Positions 30,210 through 39,397 of a stretch of DNA of 47,282 nt are shown here, one piece after another. How positions within the stretch are numbered: position 1 is the stretch's first letter; the number at the start of each line of letters is the position of its first letter. Origin of the DNA: Bacteroidales bacterium (GTDB taxonomy: Bacteria; Bacteroidota; Bacteroidia; Bacteroidales; Dysgonomonadaceae); assembly GCA_012838585.1 (NCBI GenBank), contig DUPB01000038.1, positions 1 through 47,282 on the forward strand, written 5' to 3'. The notes beneath the pieces are model-generated. The model saw only the letters and a program-made list of their open reading frames with translations, ran no database searches and was not told the origin of the DNA. Position numbers and translations under genes: made by a program.

Positions 30210-31187
30210 ATGAGCGACAAGATTTCACGTTACGAGGCCAAAATTGACGAGGCGGTAAGGAGGGTGTTGGAGGGTGAGCAACCGGGTACGCTGTTCGAAC
30301 CTGCCCGTTATATCCTGGAGCTGGGAGGCAAGAGGCTCCGCCCGTTACTGGTGCTGCTGTCGGTGGACCTGTTCGAAGGGGATACCACGATGGCCCTTTA
30401 CCCAGCCGTGGCTATCGAGGTGTTTCATAACTTCTCGCTGGTGCATGACGACCTGATGGATCGGGCCGCGATACGAAGGGGGCACCCCACGGTGCATGAG
30501 AAATGGAATGCTAACGTGGCCGTTCTTTCAGGCGACGCGATGGTGTTTGAAGCCTACAAGCAGCTAGCGCGGGTTCCCTCTAAACTCTTGCCTGCCGTCT
30601 TAGAGCTCTTCTCGACCACCGCCATGGAGGTATGCAAGGGGCAGCAGTACGATATGGACTTTGAAGGCCGCGACCAGGTGACCGAGGGGGAGTACCTCGA
30701 TATGATCCGGCTGAAGACGGGCGTGCTGATCGGATGCTCTCTCAAGATGGGGGCCATCCTGGCCGAAACATCCCCGGGGAATGCCAACGCGTTGTATGAC
30801 TTTGGCATGAACATGGGGCTCGCTTTTCAGCTGAAGGACGACCTGCTGGATGTGTATGGCGACCCGCTAACGTTTGGGAAGCGAATCGGGGGCGATATTC
30901 TCTGCAACAAGAAGACTTACCTGCTCATTAAGGCGTTGGAGAACGCCAACCCCGCGCAGCGGGCAGAGCTCAACAATTGGCTGAACGCGGTGGATTGCCA
31001 GCCTGAAGAGAAGATCGCGGCGGTTACCAAGGTGTACAATGAGTTAAACCTCAAGGCTATAGTCGAAAAACTGATTCAAGACTACTACCATGCGTCGTTG
31101 GAATGCCTCGCGCTGGTGCAGGTGACGGATGACCGCAAGCAGCTGTTGGTCGACTTGGCCGAGGGACTCATGTACCGGGAGAAGTAG
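30210..31187 (+). CDS. Polyprenyl synthetase (trans-isoprenyl diphosphate synthase)
   Basis: 325 aa; GGKRLRPLLVLLS, LVHDDLMDRAAIRRGHPTVH, QLKDDLLDVYGD. Confidence 0.95.
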   Translation: MSDKISRYEAKIDEAVRRVLEGEQPGTLFEPARYILELGGKRLRPLLVLLSVDLFEGDTTMALYPAVAIEVFHNFSLVHDDLMDRAAIRRGHPTVHEKWNANVAVLSGDAMVFEAYKQLARVPSKLLPAVLELFSTTAMEVCKGQQYDMDFEGRDQVTEGEYLDMIRLKTGVLIGCSLKMGAILAETSPGNANALYDFGMNMGLAFQLKDDLLDVYGDPLTFGKRIGGDILCNKKTYLLIKALENANPAQRAELNNWLNAVDCQPEEKIAAVTKVYNELNLKAIVEKLIQDYYHASLECLALVQVTDDRKQLLVDLAEGLMYREK

Positions 31188-31191
31188 TGGA

Positions 31192-32037
31192 ATGGATAGC
31201 GCTATGGACTGTATCGACACGCACGCTCACCTCTTCGTGGAGGCGTTCCACGGGGAGGTCGACGCGGTGGTGGCCAGGGCGAAGGAGGCCGGCTTAAAGA
31301 AGGTGCTTCTACCCAATATAGACGAGGCCTCCATCGAGGAGCTTAAGCAGCTCGTGACCCGCCATCCCGGTTTCGTTCATCCCATGATGGGATTACACCC
31401 CACCAGCGTTACCAAAGAGTGGCGAAAGCAGTTGGATAGGGTGTATGACGAGTTGACGGGGTGTGCCCCGTTCGCCGGGGCGACACGCGGAGGTGCGGAC
31501 GGCGGAGGCGGAGGCTGGAGGGCTGCGGGCTACGTGGCCGTGGGTGAGGTGGGGATCGACCTCTACTGGGACGACTCGCTAAGGGGGGAGCAGATCGCCG
31601 CGTTCGAGCAGCAACTGGAATGGAGCCGGGAGCTGGACTTGCCGCTCTCCATCCACTTTAGGAACGCGACACGGGAGGTGGTGGAGAGCATTCGCCGGGT
31701 GGACGAAAACTCGCTCCGGGGGGTGTTCCATAGCTTTGGGGGCGACCGGGAGGAGCTGGAGCTGCTCCTCTCTTTGAAGCATTTCATGGTGGGGGTGAAC
31801 GGGGTGGTGACCTTTAAAAACTCCGGGCTGGCAGACACGCTGAAGTATTGCCCCCGCGATAGGGTGGTGGTGGAGACCGATTCGCCCTACCTGGCACCCG
31901 TACCTTACCGGGGTAAGCGGAACGAGCCCGCCTATCTACCGTACGTGATTCGTGCCATCGCGGAAACGTGGGGAGTGGATGCGGCAACGGTGGCGGAAAT
32001 CACTACCCGCAACGCCATCGCTCTTTTTGGAATATAA
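31192..32037 (+). CDS. TatD-family metal-dependent hydrolase
   Basis: CIDTHAHLFVEAF, MMGLHPTSV, VGEVGIDLYWD, HFRNATREV, VVETDSPYLAPVPYRGKRNEPAYLPYV; ATG at 31192 preferred over the track's 31129. Confidence 0.94.
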   Translation: MDSAMDCIDTHAHLFVEAFHGEVDAVVARAKEAGLKKVLLPNIDEASIEELKQLVTRHPGFVHPMMGLHPTSVTKEWRKQLDRVYDELTGCAPFAGATRGGADGGGGGWRAAGYVAVGEVGIDLYWDDSLRGEQIAAFEQQLEWSRELDLPLSIHFRNATREVVESIRRVDENSLRGVFHSFGGDREELELLLSLKHFMVGVNGVVTFKNSGLADTLKYCPRDRVVVETDSPYLAPVPYRGKRNEPAYLPYVIRAIAETWGVDAATVAEITTRNAIALFGI

Positions 32038-32224
32038 CTTCCCTCCTGTCTGCTGATTTAAAACGGGAAGGGCATTCTGCGAATCTTTGATTGCCGCTGT
32101 TAATGTTTATTCGAGTTAACCCGTTTTCCTGTCGGTTTAACGAGAACAGGGTGAGAAAATGCGCTTCGCGGTAGTTTTTTTGCGATAAATTGATTACTTT
32201 TGTCGCTCGAGTATGAAATGATCA

Positions 32225-32312
32225 GGAGAGATGCTCGAGTGGTTGAAGAGGCACGCCTGGAAAGCGTGTATACGCCAAAAGTGTATCGCGGGTTCGAATC
32301 CCGCTCTCTCCG
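32225..32312 (+). tRNA. tRNA-Ser (anticodon GGA), CCA not encoded
   Basis: Acceptor GGAGAGA/TCTCTCC, anticodon arm CACGC-CTGGAAA-GCGTG, long variable arm, T-arm GCGGG-TTCGAAT-CCCGC; followed by CGG rather than CCA. Confidence 0.95.
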
Positions 32313-32349
32313 CGGAAGATATTAGCCATTAACTTGTTGTGAAAAACGC

Positions 32350-35280
32350 GTGCATTTATTCCTTGCAAGGTTATGGCGTTTGTTTGATATGGTAGACCTG
32401 AGAGGAAAATACATTCTGCGTGGTGTGGCGTTGCTGTTTGGTGCAGTGTTGCTGCTTGTCAATGCTTGCCAGCGGGATGATGGGGATACAGATGAGGCCT
32501 ATAAGAAGGCATTCTTATCGAAGATATACGCCTTACGAAACAACGAAGATTCACTGAAACTTCTCCTTAACAAGTGTATAGAGCGGGATGATGATGCCGG
32601 TGCGATCATTGCCTACCGTCAGTTGGGCAAGTACCAGCGCGATAATGCCCGCTTCTCCGATGCCATCGCTTCGCATCAGGAGGGTCTCAACCTGGCGCTG
32701 AAGGTGCGGGACACGCTTGAAATCGTGCAGGCGCTTAACAACTTGGGGACCGATTTTCGCCGGATCGGCGTGCTGTCGGAAGCCAGTAGCTACCACTACC
32801 AGGCCCTCTCTTATTCCGAGGGCTACTCTAAGGTCAACGAACCCGGCACGGGCATGAAGAACCGGGTGGTGTCGCTTAACGGGCTGGGGAACATCAGCCT
32901 TACCCTTGGTTACCTTGACGAGGCGGAGAAATATTTCAGGGGTGCGCTGAGAGACGAGATTATCCTTTCAAGCACTCTGGGACAGGCTATCAACTACGCC
33001 AACATCGGGGCTATCTTTGAACTTCGGCAACAGTACGACTCGGCCAGGGTTTATTACGAGCACTCAATGGAGCAGAACGTGTTGGCCAAATCCGATATGG
33101 GTATTGGGCTATGTCATATTCACTTCGGCGACTTGCACGCCATCGAGGGGCAGTATGACCTGGCGAAAGAGGAGTACGCCAAAGCGCTATCACTGATGCA
33201 GCATATATCCGATTCGTGGCACTGGCTCGTGGCTGGTTTGGCTATCGCTGAGGTTAGTTTGCAGACTAATGACCTGGTGGAGTTTAAGAAGTACATCCGG
33301 GAGACCGAGCAGGTAGCACGAGAGATTCAATCGCTCGAGCACCTGGCTAAGGTACATGGGCTCTGGCATGACTACTACCTGCTGCAAGGTGACTATGCCA
33401 ACGCCATGTCACACTACAAACGGAGTGTTGCTATGCGCGACACCATCCAGGGTGTGCAGCGAAGCAACGTCTACCTCGATATGCGGGTGAACTACGAGCG
33501 CGACCGCAACGAGCGGTTAGTTGCTCGTATTGAGGCCGAGGCTGCCGCCAGGGAGAGCCGCCGGGCGTACATCTCGTACGTGCTCATTGCCATCATACTG
33601 ATCGGGGGTAGCGTCATGGTTGTACTCTACTACGCGTACAAGGAGCGAAGCAGGAGTAATAAGCTCTTAAAGGAGATGGAGCGTACCCGCTCCGACTTCT
33701 TCACCAATATCACCCACGAGATACGTACCCCCCTCACCGTTATCCAGGGTTTTAATAAGCGGTTACAAGAGAATGATGCCATCACCGAGAAGGAGAGGGA
33801 GGCCTACCGGAAAGCCATTGACCGTCAGAGCAACAACTTGTTGAACATGGTCAACCAGCTACTAGGTGTTGCCAAGGTGAGTAGCGGGAATGATAAACCG
33901 GATTGGCGGCATGGCGATATGGTTCCTTACCTGCGGATGGTGGCTGAGACGTTCCGGTTGCACGCGAGGGCTAACCACCTTGATTTAATCTTTTACACCG
34001 ACCAGGAATCGCTCCACATGGACTTCGTGCCCTTCTACGTGGATCGGATCGTGAGTAACCTGCTCTCTAATGCTATCAAGCACTCCAAGCCCGGCGACAA
34101 GATACACCTCATCTTCACCCGTCGGAAAGGGTACGATGAGGTAATCCTGCGGGTTACCGACACCGGCGAGGGAATTCCCCCGGAAGATCTGGAACGCATT
34201 TTCGAGATGTTTTACCAAAGTAGTCAATCGGAATACGCGAACGGCAGTGGAATAGGCCTCGCCTTCGTGCAGCTCATGGTGGAACGGATGGGGGGCACGG
34301 TGGTAGCCGAGAGCGAGTTGGGAAAGGGTTCCACGTTCACGGTCACCTTGCCTATTAAAAATGCCCGCCTCCCGTTTATCGTACCTTTGGAACCGACTAG
34401 ACCGGGTGAGGTGGTTCAAACGAATCAAAGGAGTAAACCTGATAGGTTGGACGTCACCTCGGTAGCAACCCGATCTCCCGCGGACAGGGAATCCGATAAG
34501 GTCGCTGCTGACCCTCCCTTGATTCTCGTGGTGGAGGACAACAAAGATGTAGCCATGTACGTGAAGTCGTTGCTCAACGAGAGTTATCGTGTGCTTACCG
34601 CGTCTAACGGGCAGGAGGGCTTTGAGTTGGCGGAAGCCAATGTCCCTGACCTCATTGTCACCGACGTGATGATGCCGGTGAAAGACGGTTACCAGCTCTG
34701 TCAAGAGCTTCAGGGTAGCCGCCTACTCAACCACGTGCCCATCATCATGCTTACCGCGAAGGTGGGTGATGAGGACAAGGTGAAAGGACTGAGTTACGGT
34801 ATACACTCCTATTTGAAGAAACCCTTTTACCCCGAGGAGCTTACGCTCTTGATCGCCAATATTCTTGATAGTCGAAAACGTTTAAAGGAGAAGTATTTAA
34901 ACGTGATTATCAACCGGGCGAAAGACGAAAAGCTTAAGTCCGATGAAAACGTGCTATTCCTGCAAACCGTTACCGACCTAATCCATGCGTCTATTGCCGA
35001 CCCCAACCTGTCCATTTTCTCCTTGGCCGAGGAGATGTCCATGAGCTCTTCGCAGCTGAACCGTAAGATGAACGGCATTACCGGTTACTCTACCATCTCG
35101 TACGTATTAAAGGTGAAGTTACATAAGGCCCGCAAGATGCTTACTGAAACCGATCGAAAGATCGCCGACGTGTCGGAGGCCTGTGGCTTTCAAGACTCCA
35201 GTTACTTCTCCAGGGTATTCAAGAAAGAGTTCGGCTTTACCCCCTCGCAAATCCAACGAAGACCTGAAAACGGAAACTAA
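32350..35280 (+). CDS. Hybrid two-component regulator: N-terminal TPR sensor, TM helix, histidine kinase, receiver, AraC-type HTH
   Basis: 976 aa; start may be 32389; TPR-like repeats; TM YISYVLIAIILIGGSVMVVLYYAY; H-box FFTNITHEIRTPLTVIQGF; DTGEGIPPEDLERIFEMFYQ; receiver LILVVEDNKDVAMYV...LIVTDVMMPVKDGY; AraC HTH ...ACGFQDSSYFSRVFKKEFGFTPSQIQRR. Confidence 0.96.
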   Translation: MHLFLARLWRLFDMVDLRGKYILRGVALLFGAVLLLVNACQRDDGDTDEAYKKAFLSKIYALRNNEDSLKLLLNKCIERDDDAGAIIAYRQLGKYQRDNARFSDAIASHQEGLNLALKVRDTLEIVQALNNLGTDFRRIGVLSEASSYHYQALSYSEGYSKVNEPGTGMKNRVVSLNGLGNISLTLGYLDEAEKYFRGALRDEIILSSTLGQAINYANIGAIFELRQQYDSARVYYEHSMEQNVLAKSDMGIGLCHIHFGDLHAIEGQYDLAKEEYAKALSLMQHISDSWHWLVAGLAIAEVSLQTNDLVEFKKYIRETEQVAREIQSLEHLAKVHGLWHDYYLLQGDYANAMSHYKRSVAMRDTIQGVQRSNVYLDMRVNYERDRNERLVARIEAEAAARESRRAYISYVLIAIILIGGSVMVVLYYAYKERSRSNKLLKEMERTRSDFFTNITHEIRTPLTVIQGFNKRLQENDAITEKEREAYRKAIDRQSNNLLNMVNQLLGVAKVSSGNDKPDWRHGDMVPYLRMVAETFRLHARANHLDLIFYTDQESLHMDFVPFYVDRIVSNLLSNAIKHSKPGDKIHLIFTRRKGYDEVILRVTDTGEGIPPEDLERIFEMFYQSSQSEYANGSGIGLAFVQLMVERMGGTVVAESELGKGSTFTVTLPIKNARLPFIVPLEPTRPGEVVQTNQRSKPDRLDVTSVATRSPADRESDKVAADPPLILVVEDNKDVAMYVKSLLNESYRVLTASNGQEGFELAEANVPDLIVTDVMMPVKDGYQLCQELQGSRLLNHVPIIMLTAKVGDEDKVKGLSYGIHSYLKKPFYPEELTLLIANILDSRKRLKEKYLNVIINRAKDEKLKSDENVLFLQTVTDLIHASIADPNLSIFSLAEEMSMSSSQLNRKMNGITGYSTISYVLKVKLHKARKMLTETDRKIADVSEACGFQDSSYFSRVFKKEFGFTPSQIQRRPENGN

Positions 35281-35300
35281 CGTTTTGGCTTGCCCCCACT

Positions 35301-35352
35301 CTCTTCTCTCTTCTCTCTTCTCTCTTCTCTCTTCTCTCTTCTCTCTTCTCTC
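35301..35352 (+). repeat. Heptanucleotide microsatellite (CTCTTCT) x7 plus CTC
   Basis: Seven perfect units, 21 bp after the regulator's stop codon. Confidence 0.98.
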
Positions 35353-35400
35353 GATAGGACATGCAATATATTAAAAGACAATCTATTAGTCTTTATTTGC

Positions 35401-35469
35401 GCGTGAAAAGTCCTAATCGCCTTGAATGTTAACGCGTGAAAAGTCCTAACTGACGCGTGAAAAGTCCTA
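35401..35469 (+). repeat. Three direct repeats of GCGTGAAAAGTCCTA(A)
   Basis: Copies start at 35401, 35434 and 35455 (spacings 33 and 21 bp). Confidence 0.95.
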
Positions 35470-35633
35470 CAACTTCAAGACGGGATAAGTTATTTTTGCT
35501 AAGAACGTATTGATTGGTAATTCTTGCCGTTGCATGCGTAATTCTACTTGAAGAGGCTGTGAAGCAGAATCAGCAATTAATAATTGAGTTTAAAAGCAAC
35601 ATCTTATTTATTAACCATTTAACAATTCAAAAA

Positions 35634-36011
35634 ATGAACAATGTAATTGACAATTTCAAGCAAGTTGTAATGGACAAGTACGCCGATTTTACTGGTAGGG
35701 CCAACCGGAGAGAGTATTGGCTTTTCGTACTGGCCGTGATCGTAATTAGCCTGGTCTTGTGGCTGTTTATCACCGTTTTCGCCAAAGTTAAGCTGCTCTA
35801 TATCCTATTCGCGATACTATACGGGGCGGTATCTTTGGCGCTGTTGATACCCTCGCTGGCAGTGGCCGTGCGCCGCTTGCACGACATAGGTAAGGGTGGC
35901 GGGTGGATATTCATCAGCCTTATACCCATTATCGGTGCAATTTGGCTTTTAATTTTGCTGATTATGAAGGGTGAGCTGGATGAGAACCGCTTCGGAAAGC
36001 CGGTGAACTAG
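35634..36011 (+). CDS. DUF805 family membrane protein
   Basis: MDKYADFTGRANRREYWLFVLAVIVISL ... AVAVRRLHDIGKGGGWIFISLIPIIGAIWLLILL; ATG at 35634 preferred over the track's 35514. Confidence 0.92.
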   Translation: MNNVIDNFKQVVMDKYADFTGRANRREYWLFVLAVIVISLVLWLFITVFAKVKLLYILFAILYGAVSLALLIPSLAVAVRRLHDIGKGGGWIFISLIPIIGAIWLLILLIMKGELDENRFGKPVN

Positions 36012-36031
36012 GTGGAGTCGAATTAAAGCTG

Positions 36032-36068
36032 GGACAAAGGCAAAATTTTACCAAGCTTGCTTTTGTCC
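36032..36068 (+). terminator. Terminator-like hairpin after the DUF805 gene
   Basis: GGACAAAGGCAA (36032-36043) / TTGCTTTTGTCC (36057-36068), 12-bp stem with one G-U pair. Confidence 0.5.
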
Positions 36069-36154
36069 TAGCTTGCATGTGAAATCTGTCGCGTGCCACT
36101 TTAAGATAGTTCAACTATTCACTGTACAAATTGTATTTTTCAATTTTTCAAACT

Positions 36155-37312
36155 ATGGCTCTATTTAAAAAATTGAGATCGGAGTTCATCGATATTATCG
36201 AGTGGACCGATGAAACGAGCGACACCATGATTTGGCGCTTCCCGCGCTATCAGTCGGAAATAAAGAACGGCGCGCAGCTCACTGTACGCGAAACGCAGGT
36301 GGCCGTGCTGGTGAACGAGGGGCAGTTTGCCGACGTGTTTCAGCCGGGGCGGTATGAGCTCACTACCGCCAACATGCCTATATTGACCACTATTAGGGGG
36401 TGGAAGTACGGGTTTAACTCACCCTTCAAGGTAGATGTTTACTTCGTGAACACCAAGCAGTTCCTCAATCAGCGCTGGGGTACGGCTAACCCCATCATGA
36501 TGCGCGACCCCGAGTTCGGTCCCATCCGAATGCGGGCCTTCGGTTCGTACAACTTTCGGGTGCAGCCCGATCCTATCCCCTTTATCCGCAACGTGGCGGG
36601 AACCAGCGGTGATTTCACCACGGAAGGTATCAGCGAGCAGCTCCGCAACTTCGTGATCACCAAGTTCACCGACTACCTGGGCGAATCGAAGATAGCGGCG
36701 CTCGACCTGGCGGCCAACCTCAACGAGTTTTCGGATGAGCTCACGCTGGCCCTGAAAGATGACTTCGCCGAGTACGGTATCGAGCTCACCCGTTTTCTGG
36801 TGGAAAATATATCGCTGCCTGAAGCGGTGGAAGAGGCACTTGACAGGCGTACCAGCATGGGGGTTATCGGCAACATGACCGCTTATACCCAGATGCAGTT
36901 CGCCGATTCGTTGAAAGACGCGGCCAACAACCCCGCCGGTGGAGGAAACCTCGCGGGCGACGCCATGGGCGCTGGCATCGGCCTGGCTATGGCTGGACAG
37001 ATGGCACAGCAGATGGTGAATCCACAGGGTGGACAGTTCAATCCCAACGCGCCGCAGCAACAGCCGCCTCATTTCGTACCGCCGCAAGGAGGAGCCACGC
37101 CGCCACCCATACCGCCTCAAATCATGTACCACGTGGCCATCGGTGGCGTGCAGCAGGGACCGTTTCCTGAAGTACAACTCCAACAGATGGTTCAGCAAGG
37201 GCAGCTCACCCCCGACACGTTGGTCTGGACGCAAGGTATGCCCGCTTGGGCTGCTGCGAATAGTGTACCCGCGATTGCACGGTTTTTCGGAGCGGTACCG
37301 CCACCGTTATAA
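36155..37312 (+). CDS. SPFH-domain protein with a C-terminal GYF-like domain
   Basis: ALFKKLRSEFIDIIEWTDETSDTMIWRFPRYQSEIKNGAQLTVRETQVAVLVNEGQFADVFQPGRYELTTANMPIL; C-terminal YHVAIGGVQQGPFPEVQLQQMVQQGQLTPDTLVWTQGMPAWAAANSVPAI. Confidence 0.9.
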   Translation: MALFKKLRSEFIDIIEWTDETSDTMIWRFPRYQSEIKNGAQLTVRETQVAVLVNEGQFADVFQPGRYELTTANMPILTTIRGWKYGFNSPFKVDVYFVNTKQFLNQRWGTANPIMMRDPEFGPIRMRAFGSYNFRVQPDPIPFIRNVAGTSGDFTTEGISEQLRNFVITKFTDYLGESKIAALDLAANLNEFSDELTLALKDDFAEYGIELTRFLVENISLPEAVEEALDRRTSMGVIGNMTAYTQMQFADSLKDAANNPAGGGNLAGDAMGAGIGLAMAGQMAQQMVNPQGGQFNPNAPQQQPPHFVPPQGGATPPPIPPQIMYHVAIGGVQQGPFPEVQLQQMVQQGQLTPDTLVWTQGMPAWAAANSVPAIARFFGAVPPPL

Positions 37313-37417
37313 TATCAAGCCACAGTGGCCGCCGTCTAAAGCAGCGGCCACTGTATAACGTTGTGTTTATCTTTGATAAATTTCCTCTACAAAAAACCAA
37401 TCGTATGAAACCGATAG

Positions 37418-37575
37418 GTTCATTAAAATCAGACTATTTCTCGCCACGGCATAGTCCAAGTAAACTTGTCCTCTGCTCGTTTGGCTTAACGAAATAGTTC
37501 ATTAAAATTAGACTATTTCTCGCCACGGCATAGTCCAAGTAAACTTGTCCTCTGCTCGTTTGGCTTAACGAAATA
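37418..37575. repeat. Tandem duplication, 2 x 79 bp, of an intergenic repeat unit (copies C1, C2)
   Basis: GTTCATTAAAAT(C/T)AGACTATTTCTCGCCACGGCATAGTCCAAGTAAACTTGTCCTCTGCTCGTTTGGCTTAACGAAATA twice; one substitution between units. Confidence 0.97.
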
Positions 37576-37610
37576 GTTCCATACACTGAACAGTAAAATA
37601 TACGAATCGC

Positions 37611-38570
37611 ATGAAAAAAATAGTCGCCCTCTTGATTCTCGCGTTTGCCGTACAAGGCGCGGCGGTAGCGCAAGTAAACTTGAAAAGAATCGGCAACCAG
37701 ATTAAAAGATCGGCCGAGCAACAAGTGGAACAAAAGGTAAGAGAAAAAGTGTCGGAAAAAGCCGTGGAAACAGAGACAGAAACGACAGAACAAGCTGAAA
37801 CGGAAGTAGAAGCAGTTACAACGACCGAGCAATCTGAAGCAACGAAAGAGGCTGAAAGCGAAACGGTACAACCGGTGACTACTGAAGCCGAGCAGGAGCC
37901 TGATGACCGTCCCGCCCCCACGGGTGATAAACTGAAAGACAAGTATAACGGTCTGTTCTATCGAGTCAAGAAGTCGAAAGAAGCCACGGATATTCATAAA
38001 AAGCACGAGCAATTCCAGATTGCCTCCACGATGCGTAATTTCTTTATAGAAAGGGGCGATTTCTCGGAAAACGATGAGCAGTTCGAGGAGTTGACCAACG
38101 CGTTGAAACCTTTGTATGACGAGCTCAAGCCACATAATTTTGAAAAGTTAGAACCGATAAAAACCATCGATGAGATCAATGCCGGAAAATATGCCAAGCT
38201 CGATAAAGAGTATGGAATAAACTTTCGTTATTACGGCGATGATGCGGCTAGTTTAAAGGGTTTGGCGGAAAAAGAGTTCCGGGCAAAAATGTCAGGTTCT
38301 TACGACATCGTTTACTCCGATTTCAAACATGGCTGGATTGTCAATGAAGAGAGAAGCGGGCAACAAGTGGTGGCTCATGTTAAAAGGTTACGCTACGTGA
38401 TTATTTACCACAAGAATGGAAGTTACTACGCTGCTGAAGCCCTTTTCTCTCAGCGGGCTCCCATTCTCGGATCCTATACCCCGGTGGATTGGCCTAGCGT
38501 GGGATTCTATCAAGACCCACTTGATAGCGGCTATGTAAAAAATCATTTGTTGAAAAAAGCGGCCAAGTAA
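37611..38570 (+). CDS. Secreted protein with Glu/Thr-rich region, unknown function
   Basis: 319 aa; signal peptide MKKIVALLILAFAVQGAAVAQ, ETETETTEQAETEVEAVTTTEQSE region, globular C-half. Confidence 0.75.
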   Translation: MKKIVALLILAFAVQGAAVAQVNLKRIGNQIKRSAEQQVEQKVREKVSEKAVETETETTEQAETEVEAVTTTEQSEATKEAESETVQPVTTEAEQEPDDRPAPTGDKLKDKYNGLFYRVKKSKEATDIHKKHEQFQIASTMRNFFIERGDFSENDEQFEELTNALKPLYDELKPHNFEKLEPIKTIDEINAGKYAKLDKEYGINFRYYGDDAASLKGLAEKEFRAKMSGSYDIVYSDFKHGWIVNEERSGQQVVAHVKRLRYVIIYHKNGSYYAAEALFSQRAPILGSYTPVDWPSVGFYQDPLDSGYVKNHLLKKAAK

Positions 38571-38602
38571 TCAACGAGCCATATAGCTAAAAAACAGTCA
38601 TT

Positions 38603-38627
38603 AAACACCTTGTGGATGTTTTTTTAC
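38603..38627 (+). terminator. Weak terminator candidate
   Basis: AAACACC...GGATGTTT with a bulge followed by a T run (TTTTTTTA). Confidence 0.4.
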
Positions 38628-38669
38628 ACATGAAAGGTTCCATATACTGAAAGATAAAGATGTAAGCGT

Positions 38670-39341
38670 ATGAAAACAAAACTCATCACACTATTACTTA
38701 CACTTGCCTGTTTCGTGAATTATGCCGAGGCGCAATCTTTGGATATGCTTAAACGTAAGGCGGCTAGCAAAGCGAAGCAAGAAACCACCAGAGCGATACG
38801 AAAAACCGTTGGAGCAGGCGTTCCTAAATCAGTAGAATTAGGTTCGATTCCCGCTACTTTAGAAGAGTTCGATGCCAAGTATAACGTGATAGCCATGACA
38901 CCGGAAGGAGCCATTGCCATGTTTTTGGCAGCGATGGACATTTACGCGCGGAACGAAGAGTTAGGCGCGAAATGTTTCGGTCTCTGCTTTCATCCGGAGA
39001 ACCGTAACGGTGATTTACCCAACAATCATTTTTTAAGCTTTATGCGCTCACGTTTTCATTATGGCGACGGACAACCGTGGATAGCCCGTTCCTACTTTGA
39101 AGGAGCGAAACCCGATAACGGTTATACCCCAAAAGAACCCCTCACGTTAAAAATGAAAAGCCGTGCAAACGACGATGATTACCTGACCAGCATGGATGCC
39201 GATGTGGAAAAACGTTGGCTTCAATCGTCGGGTGCCGACAGCGAGCGTGCCGTTCAGGTGCTTCGCGTTCGCGGGGAAGAGCTCTATTACATATTCGAGT
39301 ATGGAGGTTTGCCTTCGCAGGTACGTAAGCCGAGAAGATAG
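38670..39341 (+). CDS. Secreted protein, uncharacterised domain shared with the product at 43935 (possibly DUF6935-like)
   Basis: 223 aa; signal peptide; TPEGAIAMFLAAMDIYARNEELGAKCFGL ... RSYFEGAKPDNGYTPKEPL ... VLRVRGEELYYIFEYGGL parallels 43935-44714. Confidence 0.7.
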   Translation: MKTKLITLLLTLACFVNYAEAQSLDMLKRKAASKAKQETTRAIRKTVGAGVPKSVELGSIPATLEEFDAKYNVIAMTPEGAIAMFLAAMDIYARNEELGAKCFGLCFHPENRNGDLPNNHFLSFMRSRFHYGDGQPWIARSYFEGAKPDNGYTPKEPLTLKMKSRANDDDYLTSMDADVEKRWLQSSGADSERAVQVLRVRGEELYYIFEYGGLPSQVRKPRR

Positions 39342-39397
39342 GGGAGGGGAGTCCGACTTATAAACATGACAAACTTGATAACTTTCAACTTGTAACT

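Noticed and set aside
35183-35374. 63-aa ORF through the CTCTTCT tract
   Set aside because: Out-of-frame overlap with the regulator's end and microsatellite; low-complexity SLFSLLSS product.
35401-35469. Possible CRISPR array
   Set aside because: Only three 15-16-bp repeats with unequal 6-18-bp gaps and no cas genes; better explained as operator-like repeats.
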